From: Mycobacterium sp. 1245805.9
GTDB lineage: Bacteria > Actinomycetota > Actinomycetes > Mycobacteriales > Mycobacteriaceae
NCBI RefSeq assembly: GCF_001672915.1
Contig: NZ_LZKR01000035.1
Span: forward strand, 1-62,414
Reading direction: 5' to 3'
DNA length: 62,414 nucleotides
Notes under the pieces: generated by a model
The model's input: only the letters and a program-made list of their open reading frames with translations
Database searches by the model: none
Told to the model about the DNA's origin: nothing
In this document: positions 17,442-28,939 of the stretch, in pieces
How positions within the stretch are numbered: the first letter of the stretch is position 1
Layout: every line of letters starts with the position of its first letter
Position numbers and translations under genes: made by a program

Positions 17442-19025
17442 TCACCGCGTCGACTTCACGACCTGCGAGTAATGGAACTGCCAACGCTCGACGATGCGGA
17501 ACCCGAGATAGCTCGGGAACCGGTACGCGGGGCTACGCCCGAAGGCGGTCCCCGGCGGCAGCGACTGCCCGGCTTGGTGATCCGGCAGCGAGCCGTCCTT
17601 GTTGGTGATAGTCCAGATGGCGGGGCACTTGTTGATCTTGGCCGTCGTCAGCCACACGGCGACGTGGCCGTCCCACAGCCAGCCGACCTTTGGCCCGTAG
17701 GCGCCGCGCTCCACGTCGATCAGCGAGCGGAAGGCCGCCGGCCGGGTGGCCAGCAGGGCGCGGATCGGTCCGGGTCGCCAGGGCACGGTGTTGTCGACCA
17801 TCAGGCAGTCCCCGGGCGCGGCGTGCGAGCTGATCAGGTCGGCCACTTGGCTGTAATCCCAGCCCTCCTTGGCGTACGGCCAGCGCTGGATGAACAGGTA
17901 ATTCGGCACCGCGGCGGAGGCGAACGCCAGGACCACCGCGACGATGAGCCAGGGCTTGCGGGCCAGCGTGACGATGCAGACGGCCATGACGACGGCCGCC
18001 GCGGGCGTGGTGAGGATCAGGTAGCGGGGAAAGTAGATCGGTTCGACGACAGCCGAGTAGATGACGACGAGCGCGGTCGGCAGGACGATCCACGCGGCGC
18101 AGCTGATCAGGAGCACGCGCAGGTCGCCCCCCGGACCCCGCGCGCCCCGCAGCCACGCCACGACCGCCGCGACGAGAAGCACCGCCGTCAGGATCGCGAA
18201 CGGCACGCTGTGGTCGAAGTACTGCCGCAGGGTGATGTCGAAGGCGTAGTGCCAGCTGACGGGAAAGAGCCAGTTGACCTGGTACACCTGGCCGTGGGCG
18301 AAGACGAGGAACGGTGTCATGGCGCCGACGGCGATGGCCGAGCTGGCTGCCCACCACGTGACCGGCGACCTGCGGGATCCCTTCGGCGCCAGCAGCGGCA
18401 CCAGCACCGCGTACACCGGCACCAACAGGATCAGGTTGAGGCTGAGCAGGATCGACAGCATCAGCGCCAGCGCGTAGCCCACCCACAATCGCGGCCGGTT
18501 GCGCCGCACGGCGGCGACGAGCAACACCGTCAGCCAGATGGCCGCGGCGGCCGCGAAGGCGTACGAGCGCGCTTCCATTCCCGCCCAGGTGGTGCGCGGC
18601 AAGATGGCGAAGACCGCGCCCGCGCACCGGGCCGTGGCGCGCCCGGGGACGAACTGCCTGGTGAACACCGTGACGCCCGCGGCGGCGGCCCCGACGGCCA
18701 GGGCGCTGGGCGCCCGCGACCAGAACTCCGTCGGCGGAAATATCGCGAACCAACCGTGCATGACCAGGTAATACAGGCCGTGAACAGCGTCGATGTGGCC
18801 CAGCAGCTTCCACAGCTCGGGCAAAGTCCTGCTGGCCGAGGCCGAGATGGTGGCTCCCTCGTCGAACCACAACGACGGCCGGCTGGCCCAGGCGGCGCTG
18901 ACGGCGGCGGCGAACACCGCGATCGCCCACGGATCGAGCAAACCTCCGCGCGGGCGCGCCGGCGCGGCGTCGTCGGCGACGTCTGAGGCGTCGGCGGCGC
19001 GCGGCTCAGCGGTGGACATGGCCAT
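17442..19025 (-). CDS. Membrane mannosyltransferase (Rv1635c-like, GT-C)
   Basis: A polytopic GT-C glycosyltransferase of 527 residues from ATG 19025 (ATG 19019 is also possible). The acidic catalytic motif sits in the first external loop: LWFDEGATISAS. About ten membrane helices follow, then a soluble C-terminal domain (DNTVPWRPGPI, KVGWLWDGHVAVW). M. tuberculosis Rv1635c has the same position and adds the first mannose cap of lipoarabinomannan using polyprenyl-phosphomannose. That function is inferred from synteny and architecture. The start is divergent from the UspA gene. Confidence 0.88.
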   Translation of the reverse strand: MAMSTAEPRAADASDVADDAAPARPRGGLLDPWAIAVFAAAVSAAWASRPSLWFDEGATISASASRTLPELWKLLGHIDAVHGLYYLVMHGWFAIFPPTEFWSRAPSALAVGAAAAGVTVFTRQFVPGRATARCAGAVFAILPRTTWAGMEARSYAFAAAAAIWLTVLLVAAVRRNRPRLWVGYALALMLSILLSLNLILLVPVYAVLVPLLAPKGSRRSPVTWWAASSAIAVGAMTPFLVFAHGQVYQVNWLFPVSWHYAFDITLRQYFDHSVPFAILTAVLLVAAVVAWLRGARGPGGDLRVLLISCAAWIVLPTALVVIYSAVVEPIYFPRYLILTTPAAAVVMAVCIVTLARKPWLIVAVVLAFASAAVPNYLFIQRWPYAKEGWDYSQVADLISSHAAPGDCLMVDNTVPWRPGPIRALLATRPAAFRSLIDVERGAYGPKVGWLWDGHVAVWLTTAKINKCPAIWTITNKDGSLPDHQAGQSLPPGTAFGRSPAYRFPSYLGFRIVERWQFHYSQVVKSTR

Positions 19026-19332
19026 GATGCTTGTCACTGTAAGGGGCGCAACGTGAACTGGCTCGCGACGAGCCTGGTGGGGGAGGGTAGGGTGCTTGCC
19101 CGCAATTGCGGCGCGCGCCCGCGGCGGGCCAAAAGCGGGGCCGTGCAAGGCTTTCTGCGTGGGCCCCGCTGAATCGGCCCTTGAATCGCGGGGCAAATCG
19201 GCCGCTAGTGCCGCCCGGCCTCGGTAAATGCCCGTGGCGTCACGCCACGCTGAGCAAGAAATCTTTCTCCTCTCCCTCCGGCAAACGCGATACTGTCTTG
19301 GGTTGGCTGACCAACCGAAACTGGGAGGGTAA
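19026..19332. promoter_or_regulatory. Divergent intergenic region, mannosyltransferase / USP
   Basis: About 300 bases without a gene. Near the USP end, TACTGT (19291-19296, TANNNT) is a possible -10, followed by a 6-bp hairpin GGTTGG (19301-19306) / CCAACC (19311-19316) that would fall in the 5' UTR. Nothing else was recognised. Confidence 0.4.
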
Positions 19333-19773
19333 ATGAGTGCCTATCGAACCGTGGTGGTCGGGACCGACGGCTCGGATTCGTCGTTTCGCGCGGTAGACCG
19401 GGCGGCGCAGATCGCGGGGGACGACGCGAAGCTGATCATCGCGTCGGCGTACCTGCCCCAGCACGAGGACACCCGGGCCGCCGACGCACTGCGGGACGAG
19501 AGCTACAAGGTGTCCGGGACCGCGCCGATTTACGCGATCCTCCAGGACGCCAAGGAGCGGGCGCGCAAGGCCGGCGCCAAGAACATTGAAGACCGGTCGA
19601 TCGTCGGCGCCCCGGTCGACGCGTTGGTCAAGCTCGCCGAGGACGAGAAAGCCGACCTGCTGGTCGTCGGCAACGTCGGCCTGAGCACCATCGCGGGACG
19701 GCTGCTGGGATCGGTGCCGGCCAACGTCTCGCGCCGGGCCAAGGTCGACGTGCTCATCGTGCACACCACGTAG
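19333..19773 (+). CDS. Universal stress protein UspA family (TB15.3/Rv1636-like)
   Basis: A 146-residue single-domain USP starting MSAYRTVVVGTDGSDSSFRA. The ATP/cAMP site is visible: GTDGSDSS near the N-terminus and VVGNVGLSTIAGRLLGSVP (Gly-2x-Gly-9x-Gly-Ser pattern). The M. tuberculosis homologue Rv1636 is an abundant cAMP-binding USP. A strong Shine-Dalgarno (GGGAGG, 19323-19328) lies ahead of the ATG. It is a single-gene unit between the divergent mannosyltransferase and the convergent MBL gene. Confidence 0.96.
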   Translation: MSAYRTVVVGTDGSDSSFRAVDRAAQIAGDDAKLIIASAYLPQHEDTRAADALRDESYKVSGTAPIYAILQDAKERARKAGAKNIEDRSIVGAPVDALVKLAEDEKADLLVVGNVGLSTIAGRLLGSVPANVSRRAKVDVLIVHTT

Positions 19774-19780
19774 CGATCGG

Positions 19781-19816
19781 GGTGTGCAGCTAGGGCTTTG
19801 GGTGTGAGGCTAGGGC
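19781..19816. repeat. 16-base direct repeat downstream of the USP gene
   Basis: GGTGTGCAGCTAGGGC (19781-19796) and GGTGTGAGGCTAGGGC (19801-19816) are near-identical with a 20-base period. They lie in the convergent gap between the USP and MBL genes; no function is evident. Confidence 0.55.
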
Positions 19817-19886
19817 GCGAAAATCGCCTCAAGCGCCCCGTCAGTGCACGCGGAAAGCCGTCGACGCACACGCGCCGCGCAACGAC

Positions 19887-20573
19887 CTACCAGCCGCGCT
19901 CGCGCCATTCGGCCAGGTGCGGGCGCTCGTCGCCCAACACGGTGTCGTCCCCGTGGCCGGGGTAAATGACGGTCGAGTCGTCGTAGACGTCGAACACCCG
20001 GGTGGTGACGTCGTCGAGCAGCTGCGCGAAATCTCCGGGCTGCCACGTCTTGCCCACACCGCCCGGGAAGAGGCAGTCGCCGGTGAACAAGTGCGTGACC
20101 CCGCCGGGCGCGGGCCCGGCGAGGGCCAGCGCGACCGAGCCGGGGGTGTGCCCGCGCAGGTGGATGACGTCGAAGCTCAGGTCGCCGACCCGCACGGTGT
20201 CACCGCCGGCCAGCAAACGGTCGGGCTTGACCGGTAGCGGCTCCGCGTCGATCTCGTTCGCGGCGGTCGGGGCGCCCGTGGCCTTCGCGACAGCCTCCAG
20301 CGCCTGCCAGTGATCGAAGTGCTGATGGCTGGTCACGATCAGCGACAGCTTCGGCGCGTACCGGCGGATCAGGTCGATCAGGACGTCGGCGTCGTTGGCG
20401 GCGTCGATCAACAGGGTTTCCCCGGTCGCGGAACACGTCACCAGATACGCGTTGTTGTCCATTGGGCCCACCGACGCCTTTAGAATCGTGGCGCCGGGTA
20501 GGGTCCGGCGGGCCGCGGTGCCAGGGTCGACGTGTCCGGTGTAGTTGTCGCTTGGCTCAACCGAGACGGTCAT
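19887..20573 (-). CDS. Metallo-beta-lactamase-fold hydrolase (Rv1637c-like)
   Basis: A 228-residue glyoxalase-II-like MBL protein. The metal ligands are visible: SHQHFDHW (HxHxDH), HLRGHTPGS (third His), FTGDCLFPGG (bridging Asp) and YPGHGDDTVL (last His). The M. tuberculosis orthologue lies between Rv1636 and uvrA as here. Substrate unknown; glyoxalase II activity is only one possibility. ATG 20573 (MTVSVEPSDNYTG) was preferred over upstream in-frame starts because those extend into the uvrA promoter. Confidence 0.93.
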   Translation of the reverse strand: MTVSVEPSDNYTGHVDPGTAARRTLPGATILKASVGPMDNNAYLVTCSATGETLLIDAANDADVLIDLIRRYAPKLSLIVTSHQHFDHWQALEAVAKATGAPTAANEIDAEPLPVKPDRLLAGGDTVRVGDLSFDVIHLRGHTPGSVALALAGPAPGGVTHLFTGDCLFPGGVGKTWQPGDFAQLLDDVTTRVFDVYDDSTVIYPGHGDDTVLGDERPHLAEWRERGW

Positions 20574-20601
20574 AGCGGCCACGTTACTGGTCACCGATCG
20601 C

Positions 20602-20624
20602 TTGTCGGTATGGGCACATAGCAT
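20602..20624 (+). promoter_or_regulatory. PafBC / RecA-independent DNA-damage promoter of uvrA
   Basis: TTGTCGGTA (20602-20610), 8 bases, TAGCAT (20619-20624): one mismatch (last G to A) from the RecA-NDp consensus TTGTCRGTG-N8-TANNNT. The predicted start near 20631 leaves a leader of about 60 bases before the uvrA GTG. Confidence 0.82.
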
Positions 20625-20692
20625 GGAATGCGCCGTGCGCATCAACGGCTACAGCATCAAAGATTCGTTGATAGATCCTGAAAGAAGGCAGC

Positions 20693-23596
<2,904 letters not shown>

Positions 23597-23605
23597 CTGC
23601 GTCGC

Positions 23606-23669
23606 CGCGACACTTAAACGTCGCACCCGACACGCCGACGAAAAGTGTCGCAGCCGTTTAAGTTTCGCG
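23606..23669. terminator. Two-tier hairpin after uvrA
   Basis: CGCGACACTTAAACG (23606-23620) pairs with CGTTTAAGTTTCGCG (23655-23669), 14 of 15 positions. Inside the loop CGACAC (23628-23633) pairs with GTGTCG (23645-23650). It starts 9 bases after the uvrA stop, in the convergent gap, and probably acts as a terminator. Confidence 0.65.
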
Positions 23670-23709
23670 ACCATGCAGGCGGGTTGATGGCCTCAGGGGC
23701 GCGTCGAGT

Positions 23710-23755
23710 CTGCGCTCAGCGACTCGATTTCGCGAATTCCGCGCTCTGAGCGCAG
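23710..23755. terminator. Hairpin before the 3' end of the winged-helix gene
   Basis: CTGCGCTCAG (23710-23719) and CTGAGCGCAG (23746-23755) form a perfect 10-bp stem with a 26-base loop. It is 18 bases beyond the stop of the minus-strand gene at 23774 and may terminate that unit. Confidence 0.6.
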
Positions 23756-23773
23756 TCGCGACGGCCGAAGCGC

Positions 23774-24958
23774 TCAGCTCGCCGGCCCGGCACCGGATTT
23801 CGACAGCGGCGACGGGAAGCGCGGGCTGATCCGCACGCCGTCCAGCCACGACGTGAGCTCGTCGGCGCGTCGCTGCAGGGCGCGCCGGCCGTCGCGGCCG
23901 GGGTCCTCGAGCAGCTGCAGCCGGACCCGGGCGTCGTCGTCCTGGTACCAGCCGCCCACCACGCGCCCGTTCCACCAGGCGGTGGGGCCGGCGTTGCCGT
24001 TGGTGTCGAAAACGTGGGCGCGGTGTTCGCCGAGGTACCAATCGCGCTGAAGCCAGCCCATTGTGGTCACGTCCAGTCCCGGCAGCAGCGCGCACCACGG
24101 CGGTACGTCGGGTTCGGGATCGAGGTCGTCGGGCAGCGCCCAGCCGGGACCGCTGCCGTGCAGCTCGACTTCCACCGCGCCGACGTCGGCCAGGGCCTGG
24201 CGCGCCGCCGCCAGCGTGGTGCCGAACCACCACTTGATGTCGGCGACGGTCGCCGGCCCGAACGTCGCCAGCCAGCGGCGGGTCAGCTCCGCCCGCGCCT
24301 GCCGGTCGGGTGGCGGATCGCCCAGGTCGCCGAGCCAGTGCGCGGTGGTGGCCCAGCGCGGCCGCGACGTGGTCCAGGCGCCGTCGTTTGGCCCGCGCAC
24401 GATCTCGCCGCTCGCCGACAGGACGGTCAGCACCCGGGGGCCGAGCGGAACCTCGCCGCCCCAACGCTTTCCGGGCGCCGGGTCGTATGTCCCGGCCAGT
24501 TCGGGTAGCGCGGCCCGCAGTTCGGTGCTGCTGGCCGGGCCGCTGTCGCGGAGGTGGCGCACCACCGCGGCGCAGGCCAGGTCGACCCAGCGGTCGCCGT
24601 CGGCGGCGACACCGGCCTTGCGGACGTCGGCGGCCAGCCGGCGACGTTCGTTGTCGGCGACCCGGTCGCTGGCGGCGGCCTGAATCGTCGTCAGGTCATC
24701 GCTGCGCACCAGCCATAGCGTTCGGCGCATCGCCAGATGCTTGACCGCAGAACGTTTCCGGTACAGCTGCTCCTCGAGATCGGCGGTCGCGAATCCCGGC
24801 GACCGCGCCCAGAGCGACAGGTAGGGCGTGGCGGGATCGCTCGCGTGCAGGCCGAGCAGCCCGGCGATCACCCGGGTTGTCGGCGATGCGTCGCCCGCCG
24901 CTAGGAAATGCCTGCGCGCCAGGCGGTTACGCCGCTCGTGGACGGTGAACGCACGCAC
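23774..24958 (-). CDS. Winged-helix DNA-binding domain protein (HTH_42/YcaQ-like)
   Basis: A 394-residue protein of the HTH_42 superfamily, which includes the interstrand-crosslink glycosylases AlkX/YcaQ and AlkZ. Typical text: LLGLHASDPATPYLSLWAR, then AVKHLAMRRTLWLVRSDDL, FGPATVADIKWWFG and the C-terminal WWNGRVVGGWYQDD. I could not identify the QxQ/QxD catalytic motif of the glycosylases with confidence, so DNA repair is only suggestive. GTG 24958 begins 1 base after the upstream gene's stop, giving translational coupling. Confidence 0.82.
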   Translation of the reverse strand: MRAFTVHERRNRLARRHFLAAGDASPTTRVIAGLLGLHASDPATPYLSLWARSPGFATADLEEQLYRKRSAVKHLAMRRTLWLVRSDDLTTIQAAASDRVADNERRRLAADVRKAGVAADGDRWVDLACAAVVRHLRDSGPASSTELRAALPELAGTYDPAPGKRWGGEVPLGPRVLTVLSASGEIVRGPNDGAWTTSRPRWATTAHWLGDLGDPPPDRQARAELTRRWLATFGPATVADIKWWFGTTLAAARQALADVGAVEVELHGSGPGWALPDDLDPEPDVPPWCALLPGLDVTTMGWLQRDWYLGEHRAHVFDTNGNAGPTAWWNGRVVGGWYQDDDARVRLQLLEDPGRDGRRALQRRADELTSWLDGVRISPRFPSPLSKSGAGPAS

Positions 24959-24959
24959 C

Positions 24960-25199
24960 TCAACGCTCGTCGGAGCGCATCGACTCCCGGATCTGCGCCA
25001 GCCGCTCGGCCGCGGCGCGCTGGCGCTCTTCGTATTGCTCCTCGACCGAGCGGCCCTCGGCCGTGTCGGCGTCGAGTTCCGCCCCGCCTTCTGCCGTCGC
25101 GTACCGGGATTCGATCTTTTCGCGGACGGATTCGAAAGTCGGCACGCCGGCGCTGTCGTACCCGGTGTCGGGTTCGGGGCCTGTCGGTTCGTCGGGCAT
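24960..25199 (-). CDS. Small acidic coiled-coil-like protein
   Basis: A 79-residue hydrophilic protein, MPDEPTGPEPDTGYD followed by VPTFESVREKIESRY and a Glu/Arg/Ala-rich helix (VEEQYEERQRAAAERLAQI). No known domain was recognised. The position after uvrA recalls the small gene Rv1638A, but homology is untested. It is cotranscribed with the winged-helix gene, 1 base downstream. Confidence 0.75.
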   Translation of the reverse strand: MPDEPTGPEPDTGYDSAGVPTFESVREKIESRYATAEGGAELDADTAEGRSVEEQYEERQRAAAERLAQIRESMRSDER

Positions 25200-25208
25200 G
25201 CCGCCACG

Positions 25209-25637
25209 CTACTGCGCGTGGCGGTCCAGGTAGCGCACCATCTGCTCCCAATACACCAGAGTCAGGGCCATCTGCACCACGGTGGCGAGCGCGGCCGGTC
25301 GCAGTCGACGGCGGCGGGCGGCGACGACGGCGCCCACCGCGGTCGCGGACGTCACGGCGCTGACGACCATCGCCGCGTCTCGGGGCCGACGGCTGACCCA
25401 CAGCTCCTCGCCCAGCATCGCCCGCGTCGACCAGGCGCGTTCGTGCGCCGGTTTGCCGAAGACGACCGGGTTGGCGGCAAACCACAGCGCGACCAACGCC
25501 GCGTGGCTCCATCGCCGCGTCCAGACGGGGACAAGGGTCAGCGGCGTGGTTGCCCAGCGGGTCCAGGCGCTCCAGGGGTTGCAGTGCCGTGCGAATATCG
25601 CACGCCGCACCCGCGCCACGGTCGGGAGCCTGGTCAC
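25209..25637 (-). CDS. Small membrane protein of unknown function
   Basis: A 142-residue protein from GTG 25637 (frame open to 25715). It starts VTRLPTVARVRRAIFARHCN and has hydrophobic stretches in the middle (WSHAALVALWFAANPVVFG) and C-terminal half (AAMVVSAVTSATAVGAVVAA; LATVVQMALTLVYW). The Trp-rich CNPWSAWTRWATTP motif resembles a family of small actinobacterial membrane proteins (DUF6653-like). Function unknown. It lies 9 bases upstream of the small acidic gene and likely heads the three-gene operon. Confidence 0.78.
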   Translation of the reverse strand: MTRLPTVARVRRAIFARHCNPWSAWTRWATTPLTLVPVWTRRWSHAALVALWFAANPVVFGKPAHERAWSTRAMLGEELWVSRRPRDAAMVVSAVTSATAVGAVVAARRRRLRPAALATVVQMALTLVYWEQMVRYLDRHAQ

Positions 25638-26254
25638 GACGTCGAGTCTGCCCCACGGCCGGGGTTTCGCCGCCGGCAACCCGCCACCGCTTGAAGAAAG
25701 GCGATCAGTTGCCAAACATCAACCGGCAAAATCGCCTCCGCTATGGAATTTCGGCGTGTTCGCCGCCGAGGTGCCAGCGCGACTCAAAATCATGGAAGCG
25801 TGCGAAAGTCGGCGGAAAACTCGGTCCATTTCCTCGGTCGGCGGTAGCAAACAGGCCGGACACTCGCCGCCGCAACACAGGAAATCCACAGGTAGAAGCC
25901 CCCAGGGCAGTCCGGTTGAATCATCTGGGTGAGAACGGGCCTGGCTGCGTTAAGTGAAGGTCATCGCCACCCGTGGCCAGACCTGGGGCGGCGCGCAGTG
26001 CGCCGGCCGACCCCGACTGGGTCGGCGAAGCGGCTACCGGTTCGCCTGACAGATGGCCCCTCCTCCGACACCGACCGCAAACTCTCGGCTCGTTGCCGAT
26101 TACCGATGGGTAACGCTAACGGTTTGGCCGCCCGGAACGATGTTTCAGAGAATAAATACTGCTGGTTATTTGTCGGGCGCAATTTTTAGGAAATAATTCA
26201 AGGCGCGCCGACGAAATAGTCCGGCGGTCATGCTTCAGATTCGAAGGGATACCT
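25638..26254. other. 617-base gene-free region
   Basis: No convincing coding frame. The right end (about 26135-26235) is unusually AT-rich for this genome (GAATAAATACTGCTGG, CAATTTTTAGGAAATAATTC) and probably carries the promoter of the acyltransferase-like gene. Nothing else was recognised. Confidence 0.5.
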
Positions 26255-26971
26255 ATGGAAGCGGCTCAACTCACCCGTGAGGTGATTGACGGCTCGTGGT
26301 TGCAAGGTGGGGCGGGCTGGCGCGACCAGGCGACGGGGTGTTGGATCGCCGCGTCCACGCCCGAGGCGGAGCCGGAGCTGTGGGATCAGTACCTGGAAGG
26401 CGCGTTTCGCAGCTATCGCCGGCACGGGCTGGAATGGGTGCTCGACCTCGACGCGGTTCGCGACGGCGCCGACACGACGCTGTTCTTCGCCGCGGTCGAT
26501 CCGGCGGGCCGGGTGGTCGGGGGGACGCGCGTCGTCGGGCCCCTGCGCGCACCGGAGGAGTCCCACGCGCTCGAGGAGTGGAACGGCAGCCCCGGGCGTG
26601 CCGTGCTGCGCCATATGATCGCCAACCGCATCCCCTTCGGCGTGGTGGAGGTCAAGAGCGCCTGGACAGACTCCCGGGACTACGGCGGCCGGGCGCTGTC
26701 CCGGGTGCTGGCCCGCACCGCGCTGCCGATGATGACGCTGCTGGGCGTGCAGTTCGTCATGGCCACCGCGGCGGCACACGTGCTGGAGCAGTGGCGATCC
26801 TCCGGAGGTGTCGTGGCGTCTCGGATACCGGCGGCCGCCTATCCCACCGAGGAATACCGGACCAAGGTGATGTGGTGGGACCGCCGCACCATCGCGACGC
26901 ACGCCGAGGCCGAACAATTCAAGCTGATGTGCGCCGAAAACTCCGAAATTCTCAGTCGTATCTCGGCTTAG
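26255..26971 (+). CDS. GNAT-fold N-acyltransferase-like protein
   Basis: A 238-residue soluble protein: EGAFRSYRRHGLEWVLDLD, then FFAAVDPAGRVVGGTRVVGP with the Arg-containing strand found in acyl-homoserine-lactone and long-chain N-acyl amino acid synthases, VEVKSAWTD, then MTLLGVQFVMATAAAHVLEQW. The layout resembles FeeM/autoinducer-synthase-like GNATs, which transfer an acyl group from acyl-ACP or CoA to an amine. This assignment is from pattern only. It sits alone ahead of a c-di-GMP gene on the opposite strand. Confidence 0.6.
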   Translation: MEAAQLTREVIDGSWLQGGAGWRDQATGCWIAASTPEAEPELWDQYLEGAFRSYRRHGLEWVLDLDAVRDGADTTLFFAAVDPAGRVVGGTRVVGPLRAPEESHALEEWNGSPGRAVLRHMIANRIPFGVVEVKSAWTDSRDYGGRALSRVLARTALPMMTLLGVQFVMATAAAHVLEQWRSSGGVVASRIPAAAYPTEEYRTKVMWWDRRTIATHAEAEQFKLMCAENSEILSRISA

Positions 26972-27002
26972 GAGACTATCGCCCTGGGTCGCGGGGAATC
27001 CG

Positions 27003-28934
27003 TCAAGGTAGGTTCCCCTTCCCGCTTCCCTTCCCACGAGCTGAGACCGCTTTCTTCGTTCCAGCCCCTGCATCCTCGCGGGCATCGCTCGTGTTGGAGA
27101 AGTCCATCGGTACGACGCGCCTCGCGAGGAGCGATTCCATGGCCGCGCTGTCCAGCGGACGGGATAGCAGAAAGCCTTGCGCCCGATAGCATCCCAGGTC
27201 GAGCAGCGTCCTAGCCGACGCCACGGTTTCGACTCCTTCCGCGACGGCGTTGAGCCCGAAGGCGTCCGCTAGGGCCATTGTGGAGCGCACGATCGCGAGA
27301 TCGCCGGCGTTGGTGTCGAGACCGAGGACGAATCCCTTGTCGATCTTGAGGGTGTCGACGGGTAGTGATTTCAGATATGTCAGCACACTGTAGCCGGTGC
27401 CGAAGTCGTCGATTGCGATCTTTACCCCGATGTCCTTCAGTCTGAACAGCGTTTTGCGTGTGGCATCGATGTCTTGCACCACAACGCTTTCGGTGATTTC
27501 TAGACACACCGTGTTGGGTTCGAGGCCGAACTCGTCGAGGGTTGCCGCGACATTGTCGACGATGCCATCGGTGACAAGCTGCACGGGCGAGACGTTGATA
27601 CGCAGCACCGCGCCGTGCCCGACGCCGCGTGACCGCCACAGCCCAAACTGCGCACACGCAGAACGCATGACATGGCGGCCGAGTTTGGCGCCCAGGTTGA
27701 TCGATTCCACCACGGGGATGAACGAATCCGGCATCAATAGGCCAAGAGTCGGGTGTTGCCAACGGATTAGTGCCTCGGTGCCGAGGATTTCGCCCGAGCG
27801 CATATCGAACTCCGGGAGATAATGCAATACAAGTTCGCCGCTGTCGCCATCGATCATCCCTTGCAGATGCAGCTCGATGTCGTTGCGGATCATGTCTGTT
27901 CGAGACATTTCCGGGCTAAACGTTGCAACTTTATTGCCGCCGGAACTCTTGGCCGACCGGGTGGCCTGATCGACGCGGCGGAGTAGATCCGAGGTGCTCT
28001 CCTCCCCCGGTAGACCGGCGGCGACGCCCATACTGACCGTGCGACTGAGCATTTCACCGTCGATCTCAAGCTGCTTGTCGGCTCGACTGTGTAGCGACTG
28101 AGCGAACGCTTCGGCAGCTTCGGCGTCCATCGGCGTGGCTGGCACGATGACGAACTCGTCACCGCCAAAGCGGGCGAATACCGATGGCACCTCGGTAGCC
28201 TCACGCAGCATCTTGGAATAGGCCTCGATGAACCGGTCGCCGGCACTTTGACCGAGGCGGTCGTTGATGACCTTGAAGCGGTCCAGGGCAAGGAACACGA
28301 CCGAGACGGGGCCTGGCTGCCCCGGGGCCATCCTCTGGTCTAGATACTGGATCAGCGCCCTGCGGTTGAGCAGGCCGGTGAGGTCGTCATGTTCAGCGAG
28401 ATAGTGGAGCTGCTCTTCGGCGACCGTGCGGCCCTGCAGCTGAGCGAAGAGAGCGGCGATCGCCTGCAGCGCGTTGAGTTCTTCCGGTAGCCATTCGCGG
28501 TCTCCGAACTTGCCGAAGCCGATCGTGCCGGCGGTGATGTCCCCGGACAGCAACGGTACGGCGGCCAGAGAAACGGCGGGGACGCCAGCGCCCGCCTCTT
28601 CGATGTGGCGTTGATAGTCGGCATTTCCCGGGTCGGGACGTACAACCTGCGGCTCTTTGAGGTGTTCAACCTCGGCGAAGACAGAGTCGGCCTCGGCGAA
28701 GTACACCACACGGATTGGATCGGGATCTGGAACTTCCGGGCGTTCTGGCCATTCGGCGATGAGCACCGTGGCGCGGATCGTGTGATCGTTATGGCGCAGG
28801 AAGCTGAAATCCACGCCTAACTCATTAACCAGGTCGCGGAGTACCCGCTGGCTTATCGTGGCAGCGTCAGCCGCGGTGGCCGCCATCAAGTTGGCGGCAG
28901 CAGCGGTAACGAGATGGTCCAATGCGCCCGACAT
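27003..28934 (-). CDS. GAF-GGDEF-EAL c-di-GMP protein (Rv1354c-like)
   Basis: A 643-residue soluble signalling protein: GAF-like sensor (about 20-170), GGDEF (about 180-345), EAL (about 355-600) and a short Lys/Gly-rich tail. M. tuberculosis Rv1354c has this order and both makes and degrades c-di-GMP. The EAL domain looks intact (GTEALIRW, INVSPVQ, LEITESVV, IDDFGTGYS, KIDKGFV, AEGVET). In the GGDEF domain the signature ARFGGDEF (257-261) is intact, but the first metal-binding Asp of the usual DxDxFK motif is Ala216 (FLALDRFK) and GH is GQ, so cyclase activity is doubtful. A palindrome abuts the start codon. Confidence 0.93.
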   Translation of the reverse strand: MSGALDHLVTAAAANLMAATAADAATISQRVLRDLVNELGVDFSFLRHNDHTIRATVLIAEWPERPEVPDPDPIRVVYFAEADSVFAEVEHLKEPQVVRPDPGNADYQRHIEEAGAGVPAVSLAAVPLLSGDITAGTIGFGKFGDREWLPEELNALQAIAALFAQLQGRTVAEEQLHYLAEHDDLTGLLNRRALIQYLDQRMAPGQPGPVSVVFLALDRFKVINDRLGQSAGDRFIEAYSKMLREATEVPSVFARFGGDEFVIVPATPMDAEAAEAFAQSLHSRADKQLEIDGEMLSRTVSMGVAAGLPGEESTSDLLRRVDQATRSAKSSGGNKVATFSPEMSRTDMIRNDIELHLQGMIDGDSGELVLHYLPEFDMRSGEILGTEALIRWQHPTLGLLMPDSFIPVVESINLGAKLGRHVMRSACAQFGLWRSRGVGHGAVLRINVSPVQLVTDGIVDNVAATLDEFGLEPNTVCLEITESVVVQDIDATRKTLFRLKDIGVKIAIDDFGTGYSVLTYLKSLPVDTLKIDKGFVLGLDTNAGDLAIVRSTMALADAFGLNAVAEGVETVASARTLLDLGCYRAQGFLLSRPLDSAAMESLLARRVVPMDFSNTSDAREDAGAGTKKAVSARGKGSGKGNLP

Positions 28935-28939
28935 CGCTC

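Noticed and set aside
15582..18986. 1134-codon plus-strand frame over MFS, MgtC and mannosyltransferase genes
   Set aside because: It spans three recognisable genes on both strands and is Arg/Gly/Asp-rich without domains; typical third-position GC shadow.
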